Source of the DNA: Allolobophora icterica
Taxonomy: Eukaryota > Annelida > Clitellata > Crassiclitellata > Lumbricidae
Direction: 5' to 3'
NCBI GenBank assembly: GCA_963556255.1
Contig: OY744610.1
Span: 8,923,751-8,987,750 of the forward strand
Length of the DNA stretch: 64,000 nucleotides
Of the stretch, positions 10,159-22,911 are shown piece by piece. The number at the start of each line of letters is the position of its first letter. Within the stretch, counting starts at the first letter, position 1. The notes beneath the pieces are model-generated. The model saw only the letters and a program-made list of their open reading frames with translations. It did not search any database and was not told the origin of the DNA. The translations under genes and the position numbers were made by a program.

Positions 10159-11819
10159 CTGAAATAAAAGGAAATTGTGATTAAAGATTGCATCAGTTTA
10201 TTTAAGAGATGCATAAGCTTATTTGGGTCATTATCCGAGAAGTGCCGAATTGATGTCCCATGCTGGTTTTTTTAGTTTTTTTCGATAAATTCTTCAACTT
10301 GTTTGGCCTATCCTTCAAAGAATGAGCAAATTAATATTTCCCATCATTGTTTTAGCTGCTAGATTTTGGAAATTCTGAAATAAATTACTAAATGTATACA
10401 AAATATCACTACCATCCTCTGTCCGAGACGGTGTACAATGCATTAAATTCAGCTTTTACTCAAATTTAGTCCATTACAACCTATTACAAAGGTATATTAT
10501 TTTGATTAATTAGTAGCTAGATTATGCATTAATTAAACATTTAGACTCATTTTCGTAACATTTATTTCTTTTTGGGCCTATTTATACTTGTCCATAGAAA
10601 TAAGCATCATAGCCATCTCAATTATTTGGAAGCCTATAACTTTTAGAGAACGTGCTTATTTACTCAAAGAAAAACATCAGGAACAAGATATTGTCAACTA
10701 GCTATTAATGGAATCACACAGATTTGTGTTGAAATTCATAATGTTTTATTTTTAATATAAGTTTGTGTGTTCCAAATTACAAAAAAAGTAAATTTCTGTT
10801 TCATTACCATCTCGTGTTGTATTTCCTGGTTTAGGTAGATTACAACATTGATAACTTATTTTATTTCCCGCTTTTGTTGAACTGATTTAAATTACTTATC
10901 TGATAGAGTAATTTAAGTGAAAATATTTGACGGCTGTTATAAATTTCATCATTCTGTCATTACCATCCAGCGGTTGTTTTTCATCATTACCATCCGTATA
11001 CATCAGATTTCTGCTATTTTCTCATTGCAGTCGCATCTTGCCACGGATGGTAATGATGCATTGCTAAGAGTGAATTACATGTATTTCTTGTGAATTATTT
11101 TATATAAAAATAAATTGCATGTAATTATTTATTTATTATTCCAAGATTTGCCGTCGTCATAATTTTATGACATCAACGGCCGTTTGACGACAATTTGAAG
11201 CATATACACTGCATTGTAAATTAATTTATATCGTCCGAACACAACATTTACAGATATCAAAACAGAACTTTACTATATCATTAGTATTCAAATGCTTAAC
11301 GACATGAAATAAGACGTCTATGATGCATGTATTGCGATAAGATGATATCTGTTTCAAATTACACGATATTTTTCAGCAGTTGTCATGCACAATTATTGTC
11401 ATACACAAGAAAGCGTAGAGAAGTCAGGCCACAAGAGGTAAGAGGGAGGAGCATATATATAGTTATAATTCCTAGTGTTAAACGACATCTTATGCGAAGG
11501 CCTTCGACTCCAAACTTGCCTATACCGTTTGTAAATAAGTGAAAATGAGTTAGCGATCGGTTAGTTCCTGTTAAACGACTCTGTGTCCGATCGTAATCGT
11601 CGTAATCGTATTCGCCAAACTTCTAAAGCGCCACTCGAAAGCCAAGCGCAGGGCACCAGCGTATTCACGAGCGTTGTCATAACAAAGATGACTAACGTCA
11701 CCCTCCTCTTTTCTCCAACTTTAATGAGTGAGAATTAATTAATATTTTGCATTTAACGACATTTTGTGGTTTCGTCAAATTCGACCTCTTCAACACCGAT
11801 GCTATAGCAGCAATGCAAT
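10159..11819. other. Noncoding; CATTACCATCC motifs and a hairpin
   Basis: No gene seen. The word CATTACCATC recurs (10805, 10961, 10985) and once inverted (11045). The pair at 10982-10997 and 11043-11058 forms 16-bp perfect arms around a 45-nt loop. Near 11592-11690 is a short repeat (AAAGCGCCACTCGAAAGCCA ... CACCAGCGTATTCACGAGCG) that recurs near 39665-39720. Confidence 0.6.
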
Positions 11820-12177
11820 GAAATTTTAACGATTATTATAGTAATATGATATCCCTAATGAAAGGTGTCTAATCGAAGCTTTGTTATTTCATATTTAAAC
11901 GTCATCCTGCGGGTTGCATGGTTAATATACATTATGAAATTACATATTATTCTAAATATACTAAAAAATATATCCAAATTTGTTGAGATAGTCGATGACG
12001 TCACGTTGTCCTTGGCGATCGGCGAGCGCCATGACAACGTCGAGTGTTGAACGACCTTTCGCTACGATTCAATGATCGGCTACGCTGGGGATCAGCCATT
12101 TCAGGGTTTCTATGACAACAAAAGATACATAATTATAATGTTTGCTAAATTCCCAACTGGAAGCCATCTCATATATA
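11820..12177 (+). repeat. Modular dispersed repeat (modules A+B), interrupted by mariner
   Basis: Module A (about 11830-11915) contains ATTATAGTAA, AAAGGTGTCTAATCGAAGC and TTTCATAT. Module B (about 11980-12172) contains GAGATAGTCGATGACGTCAC, TTGTCCTTGGCGATCGGCG, GATCAGCCATTT and GGAAGCCATCTCAT. At 26426-26800 module B is in the same orientation but module A follows it inverted, so the modules have been rearranged. The mariner at 12180 inserted at the end of module B. Confidence 0.8.
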
Positions 12178-12179
12178 TA

Positions 12180-12974
12180 CAGGGTGGGCCAGTAGAAATG
12201 CAACAACTTTGACGCCCTATAACTTGAATACTTTTTATCTAAGCGTCTTTTCCAATATATCAGATTGAAGATAATTATCCATTTTATCATTCTGCAAAAT
12301 ATCTACGAGATACTATTACGACATTTTGAGATAATGCTATTAATATTCGATGTGCCAGTTTCTTGCCATAAAACTGCAAGAAAAAACAAAAGTCTGAAAC
12401 TGAAGATGTCAATTCTAAACAATCACCTTAGTACTAACAATTAATATCTTGAGTGAATTTACCATCAGTCAAACAAATACTCAATATGTCCACCACGTGC
12501 TTTAATGACTCTGACTCGTCCCTGGATTGTTGTCTTGGCTGCAAATTAACTCTTGAACTTGTGCAATGTTCGCTGCTGTGCGCGCAGAACGTTTGCGACC
12601 ACAGTTGCGGCTGTTAGACGTACCCGTAGTATCAGTTTGTTTAATCAATCGATGTAGAGCATATTTATTCCATTTTCTAGCAGGGAATTCTATCATCATC
12701 TGATGTGCATTGTATCCTTTTTCTGCTCTTAAAATTCGGATTAAAATTCTATCCTCTTCCGTGAGCGGCGCCATGATGTTCAATATTTACATTCAAAATT
12801 GAAAAGTGTGCGCCGCACCGAAATTTTATAACAACGGTGCCGTTTATCAGTACAAGATTTTACACAGTAGTAGAGTGGATGATTACTTTAAATTTAGTAT
12901 ATTGGGCACGATGTTCGGATAACAATTGTTCAAGTTATATCCATTCAAATTAGTTGCATTCCTACTGGCCCACC

Positions 12975-12977
<3 letters not shown>
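12180..12977. mobile_element. Internally deleted mariner-like transposon, TA target site
   Basis: Terminal inverted repeats CAGGGTGGGCCAGTAGAAAT and, from the right end, CAGGGTGGGCCAGTAGGAAT, with TA on both sides (12178-12179, 12978-12979). It carries a minus-strand transposase remnant. The 26600 copy of the surrounding repeat lacks this insertion. An (AT)n tract follows immediately on the right. Confidence 0.9.
12464..12783 (-). pseudogene. Mariner transposase, N- and C-termini only
   Basis: The minus frame starts ATG at 12783 (MNIMAPLTEEDRILIRIL) and reads through a helix-turn-helix region (NAHQMMIEFPARKWNKYALHR) to the SRNCGRKRSARTAANIAQVQ linker typical of mariner/Tc1-like proteins. At about 12525 it jumps, in another frame, to VRVIKARGGHIEYLFD and TGA, the usual last residues of such transposases. 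The whole DDD/E catalytic core is missing. Full-length members are about 340 aa; this encodes about 93 aa before the frame change. It could not catalyse transposition. Confidence 0.8.

Positions 12978-13051
<74 letters not shown>
12978..13051. repeat. (TA)n microsatellite
   Basis: About 37 TA units abutting the right end of the mariner, perhaps grown from its TA target duplication. Confidence 0.95.
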
Positions 13052-13052
<1 letters not shown>

Positions 13053-13113
13053 TCTCATACCAGACCGATAAGCCAGACATGATGGGAATATCACCCGTGC
13101 GAACCAGACCGAT

Positions 13114-13151
13114 TTGGGTAACCCAGACCGTTTTCGGTCTGGGTTACCCAA
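13114..13151. repeat. Perfect 17-bp-arm hairpin with TTTT loop
   Basis: TTGGGTAACCCAGACCG, TTTT, then its exact complement. The word CCAGACCG/CCAGACC recurs at 13063, 13103 and 13206. This may be the tip of a small foldback element; no duplication could be identified. Confidence 0.85.
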
Positions 13152-14511
13152 TAGGGCTCAAATGCCTTAAAAAGCCTTGAAACGTATGCAAACACACTTT
13201 TGGTAATCCAGACCAGTCGAGTGTGACCCTCACTTAAATAGCCCCGACCGCTCCAAATGCATTGGAATACCTGCCGCGTCGACCGCAATTTCTGCCCTGG
13301 TCTGGCCTTTCCGTTACAACAATTTTGTATATTTAGCCATCTGGCGACAAAATTTCCGCTTCTCTGATTGGCTGAAGTTGTTGACTCCATGTTTCATCAA
13401 GACGTACGATATATCTTCGAAAGGTAACTAAAAGCCGTCGATACGGATAATATATCTTCTATAATTAATTATAATTAATTAGTTTAATTTTTTTAAACAG
13501 GATAGATTGTTTTGCATAAGAATTTCTAGCGATTTTTAAGCAGAAAACCGCAAACGCGATACGACCTACGGCTCTGTTCTATTTATGGCGATGGTATTCC
13601 CATTACGAACATTAATTATACTTGTTTACATTCGGAAAGAATTTTGATCACACTCGCTTCGAACTATATTAATCGTTTTACACCAATATTGTAACAGAGT
13701 AAGGTTCCAAAACAAAGACAAATTTTTTTCCCAGTATATGGAATAAATTTCAAACTTTGAACACGGCAATATAATAAATTAAAACACATCGCAGTCGAAA
13801 GTATTAATTTATGCCATGCTGCACATGTAACTGCATATATAAATATTTTATTTATTTTTACTTTATTCCAGATATTTCTATAGCGCCTCTCGTAGTCAAC
13901 TACTACTACTTTTATATATATATAATATGTTGTATCGGTACACGATGGTATCCCAGATCAAAACGGAATATTGCAGTGTTAGGCCTATGCCACACCATAA
14001 TTATATGTAGCTGGGGCATGGTCACAGTTTAGATTTTAAAAGGATACTATATAACTGCTTTGAATGATTGAATATCAAGCTGTCCTGCAAGAAAAGCATG
14101 GGTTCAGCCAGACTTATGAATCTAGAATGTTAGGGATGAAAGAGGAGGCAGAATATACAGTTGACCTTGCCAGTTAGTGTGAGACATCAATGCAAGCAGT
14201 AAAGGCAGAAACAAATTCTATTTCTATAGACAAACACATAGAAAAATGTCTGCTACGCAGCTGTATGATTCTTAATAATACTAATAACGACCATTACTAG
14301 GGCGCCATAACACAGTACATGCCGTTACAAGGGCGTCTTAATACACATAGTATAATCTGCAGCAGCAGAATTATACACTCTCAGTCTATAATAAAACTAT
14401 AAGGATATAGAACTAAATGAATAGTTTTAGACGAGCTAAGACAATTCAGTTTCATCAGTATTCTGAAGAATTCGACCTACTTTGGCATGGAATATTGTTG
14501 GCAATGAATTG
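13152..14511. other. Noncoding AT-rich DNA
   Basis: No coding frame is convincing. A short TTTCTATAGCGCCTCTCGTA fragment near 13875 belongs to the dispersed repeat also present at about 26010. Nothing else was recognised. Confidence 0.55.
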
Positions 14512-14558
14512 TGCATGCAATTATAATGTGCTACTGTAGCACATTATAATTGTATGCA
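14512..14558. repeat. Near-perfect palindrome, 23-bp arms
   Basis: TGCATGCAATTATAATGTGC plus TAC, one central T, then the complement with a single mismatch. Outer flanks GGCATGG (about 14484) and CCATGCC (about 14577) extend the symmetry. Confidence 0.85.
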
Positions 14559-14808
14559 CTGCTACAAATACTATGGCCATGCCTAACAATTGTACATGCA
14601 TTTATAATGTGACTCAAGAGAGTTCTATTAAGTTACAATTGGTCGATTGTATAAGGACATGCTGTGTGACAAACTCTAACTGAACAGCATATTTCTTTTT
14701 GGAGTAGCATTCACAAGGCTGTAAAGCAGTGATTTTGCTCTAATTTAGTATTGTGTAAAAATCTTAATTGTTTTCAACTCGAAGCAAATTGATGACATGA
14801 AATTCTTT

Positions 14809-15432
14809 GAGCTTGTCTAATATTCTGAAAAATATCCAGTGGTATTACTTGAGCTCATGTTGCTTATAGCATCATGTAAAGGTGTGTTATAAATTATGTA
14901 CATAAAAATTCTGAAAGGACTACTGGATAAAAACTGGACACATGCAATACTGAGAGACACTTAAGAGCTTGTCTAATGTTCTGAAAAATGTCCAGTGGTA
15001 TTGCTTGAGCTCATGTTGCTTATAGCATCATGTAAAGGTGTGTTATAAATTATGTACATAAAAATTCTGAAAGGACTACTGGATAAAAACTGGACACATG
15101 CAATACTGAGAGACACTTAAGAGCTTGTCTAATGTTCTGAAAAATGTCCAGTGGTAGTGCTTGAGCTCATGTTGCTTACAGCATCATGTAAAGGTGTGTT
15201 ATAAATTATGTACATAAAAATTCTGAAAGGACTACTGGATAAAAACTGGACACATGCAATACTGAGAGACACTTAAGAGCTTGTCTAATGTTCTGAAAAA
15301 TGTCCAGTGGTATTGCTTGAGCTCAAGTTGCTTACAGCATCATGTAAAGGTGTGTTATAAATTATGTACATAAAAATTCTGAAAGTACTACGGGATAAAA
15401 ACTCGACACATGCAATACTGAGAGAAACTTAA
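14809..15432. repeat. 156-bp tandem repeat, 4 copies
   Basis: Copies start at 14809, 14965, 15121 and 15277, each beginning GAGCTTGTCTAAT and ending with ACTGAGAGACACTTAA. They differ by only a few substitutions, so the array is young. No open frame spans it. Confidence 0.95.
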
Positions 15433-15527
15433 AGCGATATTTAATTTTTTGTAGTCTTTTCTCAACACAAGTCAAAGATAAAGATATTCATGTTAGTTAC
15501 TGACAATTCCTTGAATTTGACTAAGTC

Positions 15528-15940
15528 TAGGATCAGAAAGGAAGTGACCAATTGTGACTTAATAGAAATTCCTAGTGCAACAAGTATACTTCTTACACAT
15601 ATAATTGTATATACAGGCTGTTTAGGATGGGTCAATGGGTAGTCCAGACTTTTAGGTTTATGACTGTTATTACCCAGACCTGATATAGGTAGATGGCCGT
15701 CGTAAGCCCGACCTATATAAATTTTATGAAGCAGTATGCTAGAATAAACTTGAAATTATTCCCATTGCTACACACTTATATCTATTTAGTGTATCAACTT
15801 TTTGGCTGTGCAGTTAACAATTTGCAAGCTCTCTTTTTATATAATGCACTGAATTAGAGAATTCCTGGGTCTCAAAGAACATTGATAATACTAAATTGTT
15901 CAATGTTTATCTTATACCATTTATATTAATTTTGAGTTCT
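15528..15940 (-). repeat. Inverted arm of the 988-bp repeat
   Basis: Reverse-complemented, this ~410-bp stretch aligns with 17612-18016 in the first copy of the 988-bp tandem unit (shared CTGATCCTAG, GTCTGGACTACCCATTGACC, CACAGCCAAAT-like blocks, TACCATTTA). It is more diverged than the tandem copies are from one another, so it is older. Confidence 0.85.
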
Positions 15941-17030
15941 TGGTTTTAATTTTCATTATTGGTTGAGCTTGCATTTTTAAAACTGATGGCAAAGGCATTG
16001 GCAAGTTTACTGGATTCAGTAAAGCCACCACCACCAACAGAGAAAGTTTGTGTTTATTTTAAACTTGCTTTCCTGTGTTTTTCAGAATGCAGTAGAAGAT
16101 AATTTTGCAAGTCATTGGAGATGTGCTTATCCTCTGCTGCTTGCGTGTTTCTCCTAGCAACCTATATTGAGCCTTTGCATATCTTTTGGCTTCATATATT
16201 GGTCTTTGCCTGGGCCTACCAACTGTTTCATCATGGACTGCTATAGACTTTGTGCTTGAGATCAGTGAGTTGATCATCCCAGTAATGTTTAGAGTAAAGA
16301 GCAGAAGTCAGGAGGCAGTGCTTGTGTGCAGCCCAACACAATTCCTAAACTATTTTGTATTGAACGCATTTATATCATTACCACATTCACAGGTGCAACC
16401 CACTGCACAGTTTGTGCACATATTAAGGTAACTGATATCAGATAGATACACATTTGTAGCATGATAGTATGAGATAAGGTCAGCTTTATCCTATCTCAAC
16501 CATTTCTGCCTATGTTTTACGAGCATTGCCTATCACAGTCACTTTTTAAACCGGTAGGCAGTCAGAAAGGTGTAGCACCAGTGGTAGGTGATCTTAGAGA
16601 TTTATAACTCTATCTAGGATAACACCTAGGATTACTCCACCTTATTCGACAAGGCATCACTCATGAAAAAGTTAACACTGAATGATGTAGAATTGTGAGA
16701 ACCAGATACGCATGTGACTCAGTGGGGCATACAACCCTGTTGTCACACAGCATCAGATTGGCAGTCTTAATAAAGTCATTAAAAGTTTGATAGTGGGATT
16801 GTTCTTTAAAAACTTCAACATTAACATTTCAAAGCATGATATTGCTAACCAAGTTTTCACTTTGAATAATACTGATAATTCAAACATGTTTTGACATCAG
16901 TCATCCTAAGGACAATTTTTGTACACGAAAATACACATTTATAAATACACTGTCTGCAATAGTTAAACTATAATATTTTGTTATAGATGGTATTAGACTT
17001 ACCTAGAACAATTTAGTATTTTTGGCGTAC
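15941..17030. other. Spacer between inverted arms; no clear gene
   Basis: This single-copy stretch sits between the inverted arm and the tandem array. Weak minus-strand similarity to LINE reverse transcriptase (LGVILD-like words near 16600) is too short to call. Nothing else was found. Confidence 0.5.
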
Positions 17031-19594
17031 CTTGAGATCTACGCAGTTTTGAATTGGTACCTTGATACCAATATAAAGAAAGTTATGTTCCTCACGGCCA
17101 TATGACTGCTACACAAAACAGGCATTAGTGCATTGCAATGAGATTAAGGCAAAATTCATTCTGGCGTTTTTTCTTCTTCATAGATTGTATATATGCGTCT
17201 GGCTTAATAAGGTCTTCTACCTATTTCAGGTCTGGGTTATATCGGTCTGTAACCTATAATGTCTGGACTAACCATTCACCCATCCTAAAGAGCCTATATA
17301 TATATATATACTAATGTGTCTTAAAAAATTCTAGTTACAATGGGTAATTCTGTTACATTGCGGTTGGTAGCTTCTTTCCTCTTCTTGGAGTACATAAGAT
17401 TAATGGAGTTGTCACTGCCTTGGTTAAAACATTTTATCTTGACATCATATTACAAGAATGCCCTCAAACTATTGATATATTGACATATTACATATTACAT
17501 GAGAGTATGTGTTGTTCTAACTATAACATTGCAGCCAGTAGTGCTTCAGAACGTTTATATATGTTTCGCTGCATTTAAACATGTTAAGCTTGTAACCAAA
17601 CATAAGTAAATAATGTAAATGGTATAAGATGAGAATAGAGCAGTTTAGTATTAACATTGTTCCTTGAGACCCAGCCAATTTCTAATTCAGTATATTATAT
17701 AAATAAGAGATTTTGCAAATTGTTAACTGCACAGCCAAATATTTGATACACTAAGTTGATATAATAGTGTAGCAATGGGAATAATTCTAAGTTCTAATTC
17801 TAGCATATTGCTTCATAAATTTTATATTGGTCGGGCTTACAATGGCCATCTACCTATTTCATGTCTGGGTAATAACAGTCAGTAACCTAAAAGTCTGGAC
17901 TACCCATTGACCCATCCTAAACAGTCTGTATATACAATTATATGGGTTACAAGTGTACTTGTCACACTAGGGATTTCTATTAAGTTACAATTGGTCACTT
18001 CCTTTCTGATCCTAGATCCTTGAGATCTACGCAGTTTTGAATTGGTACCTTGATACCAATATAAAGAAAGTTATGTTCCTCACGGCCATATGACTGCTAC
18101 ACAAAACAGGCATTATTGCATTGCAATTAGATTAAGGCAAAATTCATTCTAGCGTTTTTCTTCTTCATAGATTGTATATATGCGTCTGGCTTAATAAGGT
18201 CTTCTACCTATTTCAGGTCTGGGTTATATCGGTCTGTAACCTATAATGTCTGGACTAACCATTCACCCATCCTAAAGAGCCTATATATATATATATATAC
18301 TAATGTGTCTTAAAAAATTCTAGTTACAATGGGTAATTCTGTTACATTGCGGTTGGTAGCTTCTTTCCTCTTCTTGGAGTACATAAGATTAATGGAGTTG
18401 TCACTGCCTTGGTTAAAACATTTTATCTTGACATCATATTACAAGAATGCCCTCAAACTATTGATATATTGACATATTACATATTGCATGAGAGTATGTG
18501 TTGTTCTAACTATAACATTGCAGCCAGTAGTGCTTCAGAACGTTTATATATGTTTCACTGCATTTAAACATGTTAAACTTGTAACCAAACATAAGTAAAT
18601 AATGTAAATGGTATAAGATGAGAATAGAGCAGTTTAGTATTATCATTGTTCCTTGAGACCCAGCCAATTTCTAATTCAGTATATTATATAAATAAGAGAT
18701 TTTGCAAATTGTTAACTGCACAGCCAAATATTTGATACACTAAGTTGATATAATAGTGTAGCAATGGGAATAATTCTAAGTTCTAATTCTAGCATATTGC
18801 TTCATAAATTTTATATTGGTCGGGCTTACAACGGCCATCTACCTATTTCAGGTCTGGGTAATAACAGTCAGTAACCTAAAAGTCTGGACTACCCATTGAC
18901 CCATCCTAAACAGTCTGTATATACAATTATATGGGTTACAAGTGTACTTGTCACACTAGGGATTTCTATTAAGTTACAATTGGTCACTTCCTTTCTGATC
19001 CTAGATCCTTGAGATCTACGCAGTTTTGAATTGGTACCTTGATACCAATATAAAGAAAGTTATGTTCCTCACGGCCATATGACTGCTACACAAAACAGGC
19101 ATTATTGCATTGCAATGAGATTAAGGCAAAATTCATTCTAGCGTTTTTCTTCTTCATAGATTGTATATATGCGTCTGGCTTAATAAGGTCTTCTACCTAT
19201 TTCAGGTCTGGGTTATATCGGTCTGTAACCTATAATGTCTGGACTAACCATTCACCCATCCTAAAGAGCCTATTTATATATATATATATATACTAATGTG
19301 TCTTAAAAAATTCTAGTTACAATAGGTAATTCTGTAACATTGCGGTTGGTAGCTTCTTTCCTCTTCTCGGAGTACATAAGATTAATGGAGTTGTCACTGC
19401 CTTGGTTAAAACATTTTATCTTGACATCATATTACAAGAATGCCCTCAAACTATAGATATATTGACATATTACATATTGCATGAGAGTATGTGTTGTTCT
19501 AACTATAACATTGCAGCCAGTAGTGCTTCAGAACGTTTATATATGTTTCACTGCATTTAAACATGTTAAACTTGTAACCAAACATAAGTAAATA
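17031..19594 (+). repeat. ~988-bp satellite-like unit, 2.6 tandem copies
   Basis: Copies start CTTGAGATCTACGCAG at 17031, 18019 and 19008 (periods 988 and 989); the third breaks at CATAAGTAAATAAT near 19594. Each unit holds two diverged direct copies of a ~100-bp motif (CTACCTATTTCAGGTCTGGG ... GTCTGGACTAACCATTCACC versus GTCTGGACTACCCATTGACC). Near-identity between copies suggests recent amplification. The assembly gap follows about 230 bp later, so the true array may be longer. Confidence 0.95.
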
Positions 19595-19826
19595 ATTTAT
19601 TTATTTTAATTATTAAAACAATAATTTAGTTATTTTAATTTAATTTAAGTGTTTTGAACTGTTTTCAGTGTTTATTGATACCCCTCCCAACCCCCAACCC
19701 CGTTTTTCTCGTGATTTTAGCCCGCCCATAATTGTTGCGTACCGGCACCTATTGTTCCGTTCCGGAACCTTTTTTTCTATAAAAAAAAGCACTGGATATA
19801 AGTATAGCGATTAGAAGAATTCCAAG
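19595..19826. other. AT-rich sequence before the gap
   Basis: Includes an ATTTATTTTAATTATT tract and a C-rich patch (CCCCTCCCAACCCCCAACCC at about 19680). No feature was recognised. Confidence 0.5.
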
Positions 19827-20026
19827 NNNNNNNNNNNNNNNNNNNNNNNNNNNNNNNNNNNNNNNNNNNNNNNNNNNNNNNNNNNNNNNNNNNNNNNNNN
19901 NNNNNNNNNNNNNNNNNNNNNNNNNNNNNNNNNNNNNNNNNNNNNNNNNNNNNNNNNNNNNNNNNNNNNNNNNNNNNNNNNNNNNNNNNNNNNNNNNNNN
20001 NNNNNNNNNNNNNNNNNNNNNNNNNN
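19827..20026. other. Assembly gap (200 N)
   Basis: Exactly 200 N between a satellite array and an AT dinucleotide tract; the round number implies a scaffolding gap of arbitrary size. Confidence 1.
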
Positions 20027-20058
<32 letters not shown>

Positions 20059-20083
20059 TATATATATAAATATATATTATATA

Positions 20084-20143
<60 letters not shown>

Positions 20144-20160
20144 ATATAATAATATATATA
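20027..20160. repeat. AT dinucleotide tract
   Basis: Almost pure (AT)n with scattered breaks, directly after the gap; probably the cause of the assembly failure. Confidence 0.95.
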
Positions 20161-20641
20161 TACGAACGGTGAGAACCATTAAAAATATAATTATATACCC
20201 TATACTATGTAATCAAGTTGTCTTGCTCTTATAACGGCGATAATTTCTACAATACTTTAGGTTTTAAAAGAAATATTCATAGACCTACATCTGTAGTTTT
20301 CACATATTTTGACAGAAAAGTGCACAAATATTATGGTTCTGCCATTCCGCCATCCACTTGCGGATTCCTCTGAGCAATACGCGGCACTCGCGTTTGGAAA
20401 GACTGTTCGAATAACACACCTTTAATTGCATGCATCGTTGCGGTTTAATAACAATCAATTGCGCTTAATCGCTAGATCCAGCCCCAATATCTGTATCCAT
20501 AAGAAGTCGCTAAACATTGGAATACAATATAATATAATCCCTCTATGTTCCCACATTTCAAAAGAGCAGTTCTTTAAGATACCCCGAGAAGCAGTCATGG
20601 CTATAGGTAGTGCTATCGACTTTATTTTCTTAACCTCAGCA
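20161..20641. other. Noncoding; AACGGTGAGAACC module
   Basis: GAACGGTGAGAACCATTAAA at about 20164 matches, inverted, GGTTCTCACCGTTC at about 27760. No gene seen. Confidence 0.5.
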
Positions 20642-20845
20642 TACTAAGGCGGGTGGCCAGTCCTATCCCTCGCCCTTTCCTCTTTCCACCGACAGTGTAC
20701 GGTTAGTGTACTCATAGCAGCCGAGTTGACCAGGTGGCGCAGAACTCTCGGCCCAAATGTCTGCCATGGCGGGGATTTGAACCCCAAACTCTCGGTTAAC
20801 AGTACAGCAGGCTAACCGCCAGACTGTCGCTTCAAACTCACTCAG
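20642..20845 (-). repeat. tRNA-derived SINE
   Basis: On the minus strand, GACAGTCTGGCGGTTAGCC (box A side), then GGGGTTCAAATCCCCGCC (box B), then a body similar in layout to the SINEs at 4262 and 27340. No intact tRNA fold. Confidence 0.75.
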
Positions 20846-21350
20846 TCCAATTCTAATCCATAAGAAGAGTTCGAAGGTATTACAAGGGCTGACTATGGTA
20901 ATTAAGCGTGCTACACACGGAATCCAATCTATCTAAAATTTGCCACCTGAAATAGCTCAAGAAACATCTAAACTCATCTTAAGATCTCCACTGTAGGAAG
21001 ACCAAGTTTCAGAACCTACATACACGTTCAGATACATATATACACACATACATGTACAGACGTATATACATACTTATACACATACATGCATATACATGAA
21101 CACACATGCATACATACATGCATACATACACACATATATGTTACGTACATACATACATACCCATATACATACATACACGTATGTATACATACATACATGG
21201 ATGAAACCAAAGATATACTTTTCTTACAAAAGTTGACAATTTTTTTGTTTAATGACACTAAAACGCGATAAACTAGCAACAGATTGATTTTTAACTCGTC
21301 GCTTAAACTCGAAAATCTTTCTCCTTCAGAAAAGTTTCTACCCAAAACGT
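20846..21350. other. Noncoding with (ACAT)n-rich patch 21015-21205
   Basis: A degenerate tetranucleotide ACAT/CATA microsatellite occupies 21015-21205. The rest shows no gene. Confidence 0.7.
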
Positions 21351-21668
21351 TTGTTGGATTTGTCGAATGTCGGTTGGCGAATATTGGCGTTGATTACGGA
21401 TATTGTGGTTCTCTTGGGAGCGTTCTTCGATAGTTTTATTGCGTTTCTTCACAGTCTGTTATTAATGAGGGGGATGATTTTTCTTGGGGTTTCGAGTCTC
21501 GTGCTGTTGTTGCTTTGGTTCGGTAGGAATTTCGGGTGTTTGGGACTTAGAAAAGTTCTGTGGATGAATTCTGTCTGTCTCTATCTGTCAGACTATTTGT
21601 TGTTCATGGTGGCTCAATGGACAACGGTAGAGAATTGCACTGCCACCACCTTGTGTAAATTTCTGGGC

Positions 21669-21935
<267 letters not shown>

Positions 21936-22426
21936 GCAGTATATTCACACCCACATATATAGAGAGAGGCATTATACATAATCATAGTCATTCGAGCGCT
22001 TGCGTGCTATAGTTACGCAAGCACACACTGTGCATATCGCTTAAACAAATCAGAAAGATAATCCAACGATTAAAACTGGTTTGTCGATTTCTGTTAAAGA
22101 ACAAAAAAAAAGATGTCCTGGGAATCTTGGTCGTCATGGCAACGTCCTTCGACCCGTCGCAGGAAATTGTCCGTTACCGTTCCTGCCATCGGTTTCAAAT
22201 CGGACTTGGACGCATTGGGGGTCGTCCATTAATTGCGTATGCCTACGTAGGGAGTGGAGGAAGGTCTCGCCCAAGTGTTTATAATGTAAATGTTTTCCTA
22301 GACTCTAGAGCGACCAAATGGCCTCGACCGAACACATTTTCCTCTGTATTGATCAACTGAAATCCTTCACAATCTGTTTTAGTGGCGCCACGCCATTTAA
22401 GGTCCATTTGTATGGACGGAGACTTA
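21936..22426. other. Noncoding, no gene seen
   Basis: Two overlapping short plus-strand frames near 22081-22360 show no recognisable domain. Confidence 0.5.
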
Positions 22427-22717
22427 GGGGAGAGGGGGGCAAAACGCCCCCTTTAACGGTTTTTCCCAATTTACAAAGTGAGTAATGGCATTTTAAGCAT
22501 GAAATCATTGTAGGGTCTAGTACTGAATGTCCCCAATAAAGTATAATTGCGTTCGATAAAATTCCAAAATGGATGACTTAGAAAATAATTAAATACAAAG
22601 TGCTTCAAAGGGGGCGTTTTGCCCCATTAGCATTTTCTTATGCAATTTAACCTTAAATTAGTGGTATTCACCTTTAGCGCGCAAAAACAGTTGCTTGAGT
22701 GTTAGGCTTGCCACAGA

Positions 22718-22911
22718 CACAGGCATAATTTGCGGGGGTACGAGGGGTACCCGTACCCCACTTTTTGGACTGGGGTACCGTAGCCCCCACTTCTTGAACA
22801 ATGCCAATCAATATTTTACTATTGTGCCTTCTCAGAGAGTGCAGTCTTCGCCTTGCATCGTGTATGTAAGAAATTGGTACCACCACTTTTTAGACCAAAG
22901 TTACGCCCATG
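22718..22911. mobile_element. hAT MITE nested in pogo-like element
   Basis: Left end CACAGGCATAATTTG, right end reverse-complemented CATGGGCGTAACTTTGG. The flanks GCCACAGA and GCCACAAG are a slightly decayed 8-bp duplication. Its interior (GGGGTACGAGGGGTACCCGT, CTTTTTAGACCAAAG) is the reverse complement of the MITE at 44939-45162, so both are one family. It interrupts the cysteine cluster of the host transposase. Confidence 0.85.

Noticed and set aside
12883..13180. Tyr-Ile repeat ORFs
   Set aside because: Translation of a (TA)n tract.
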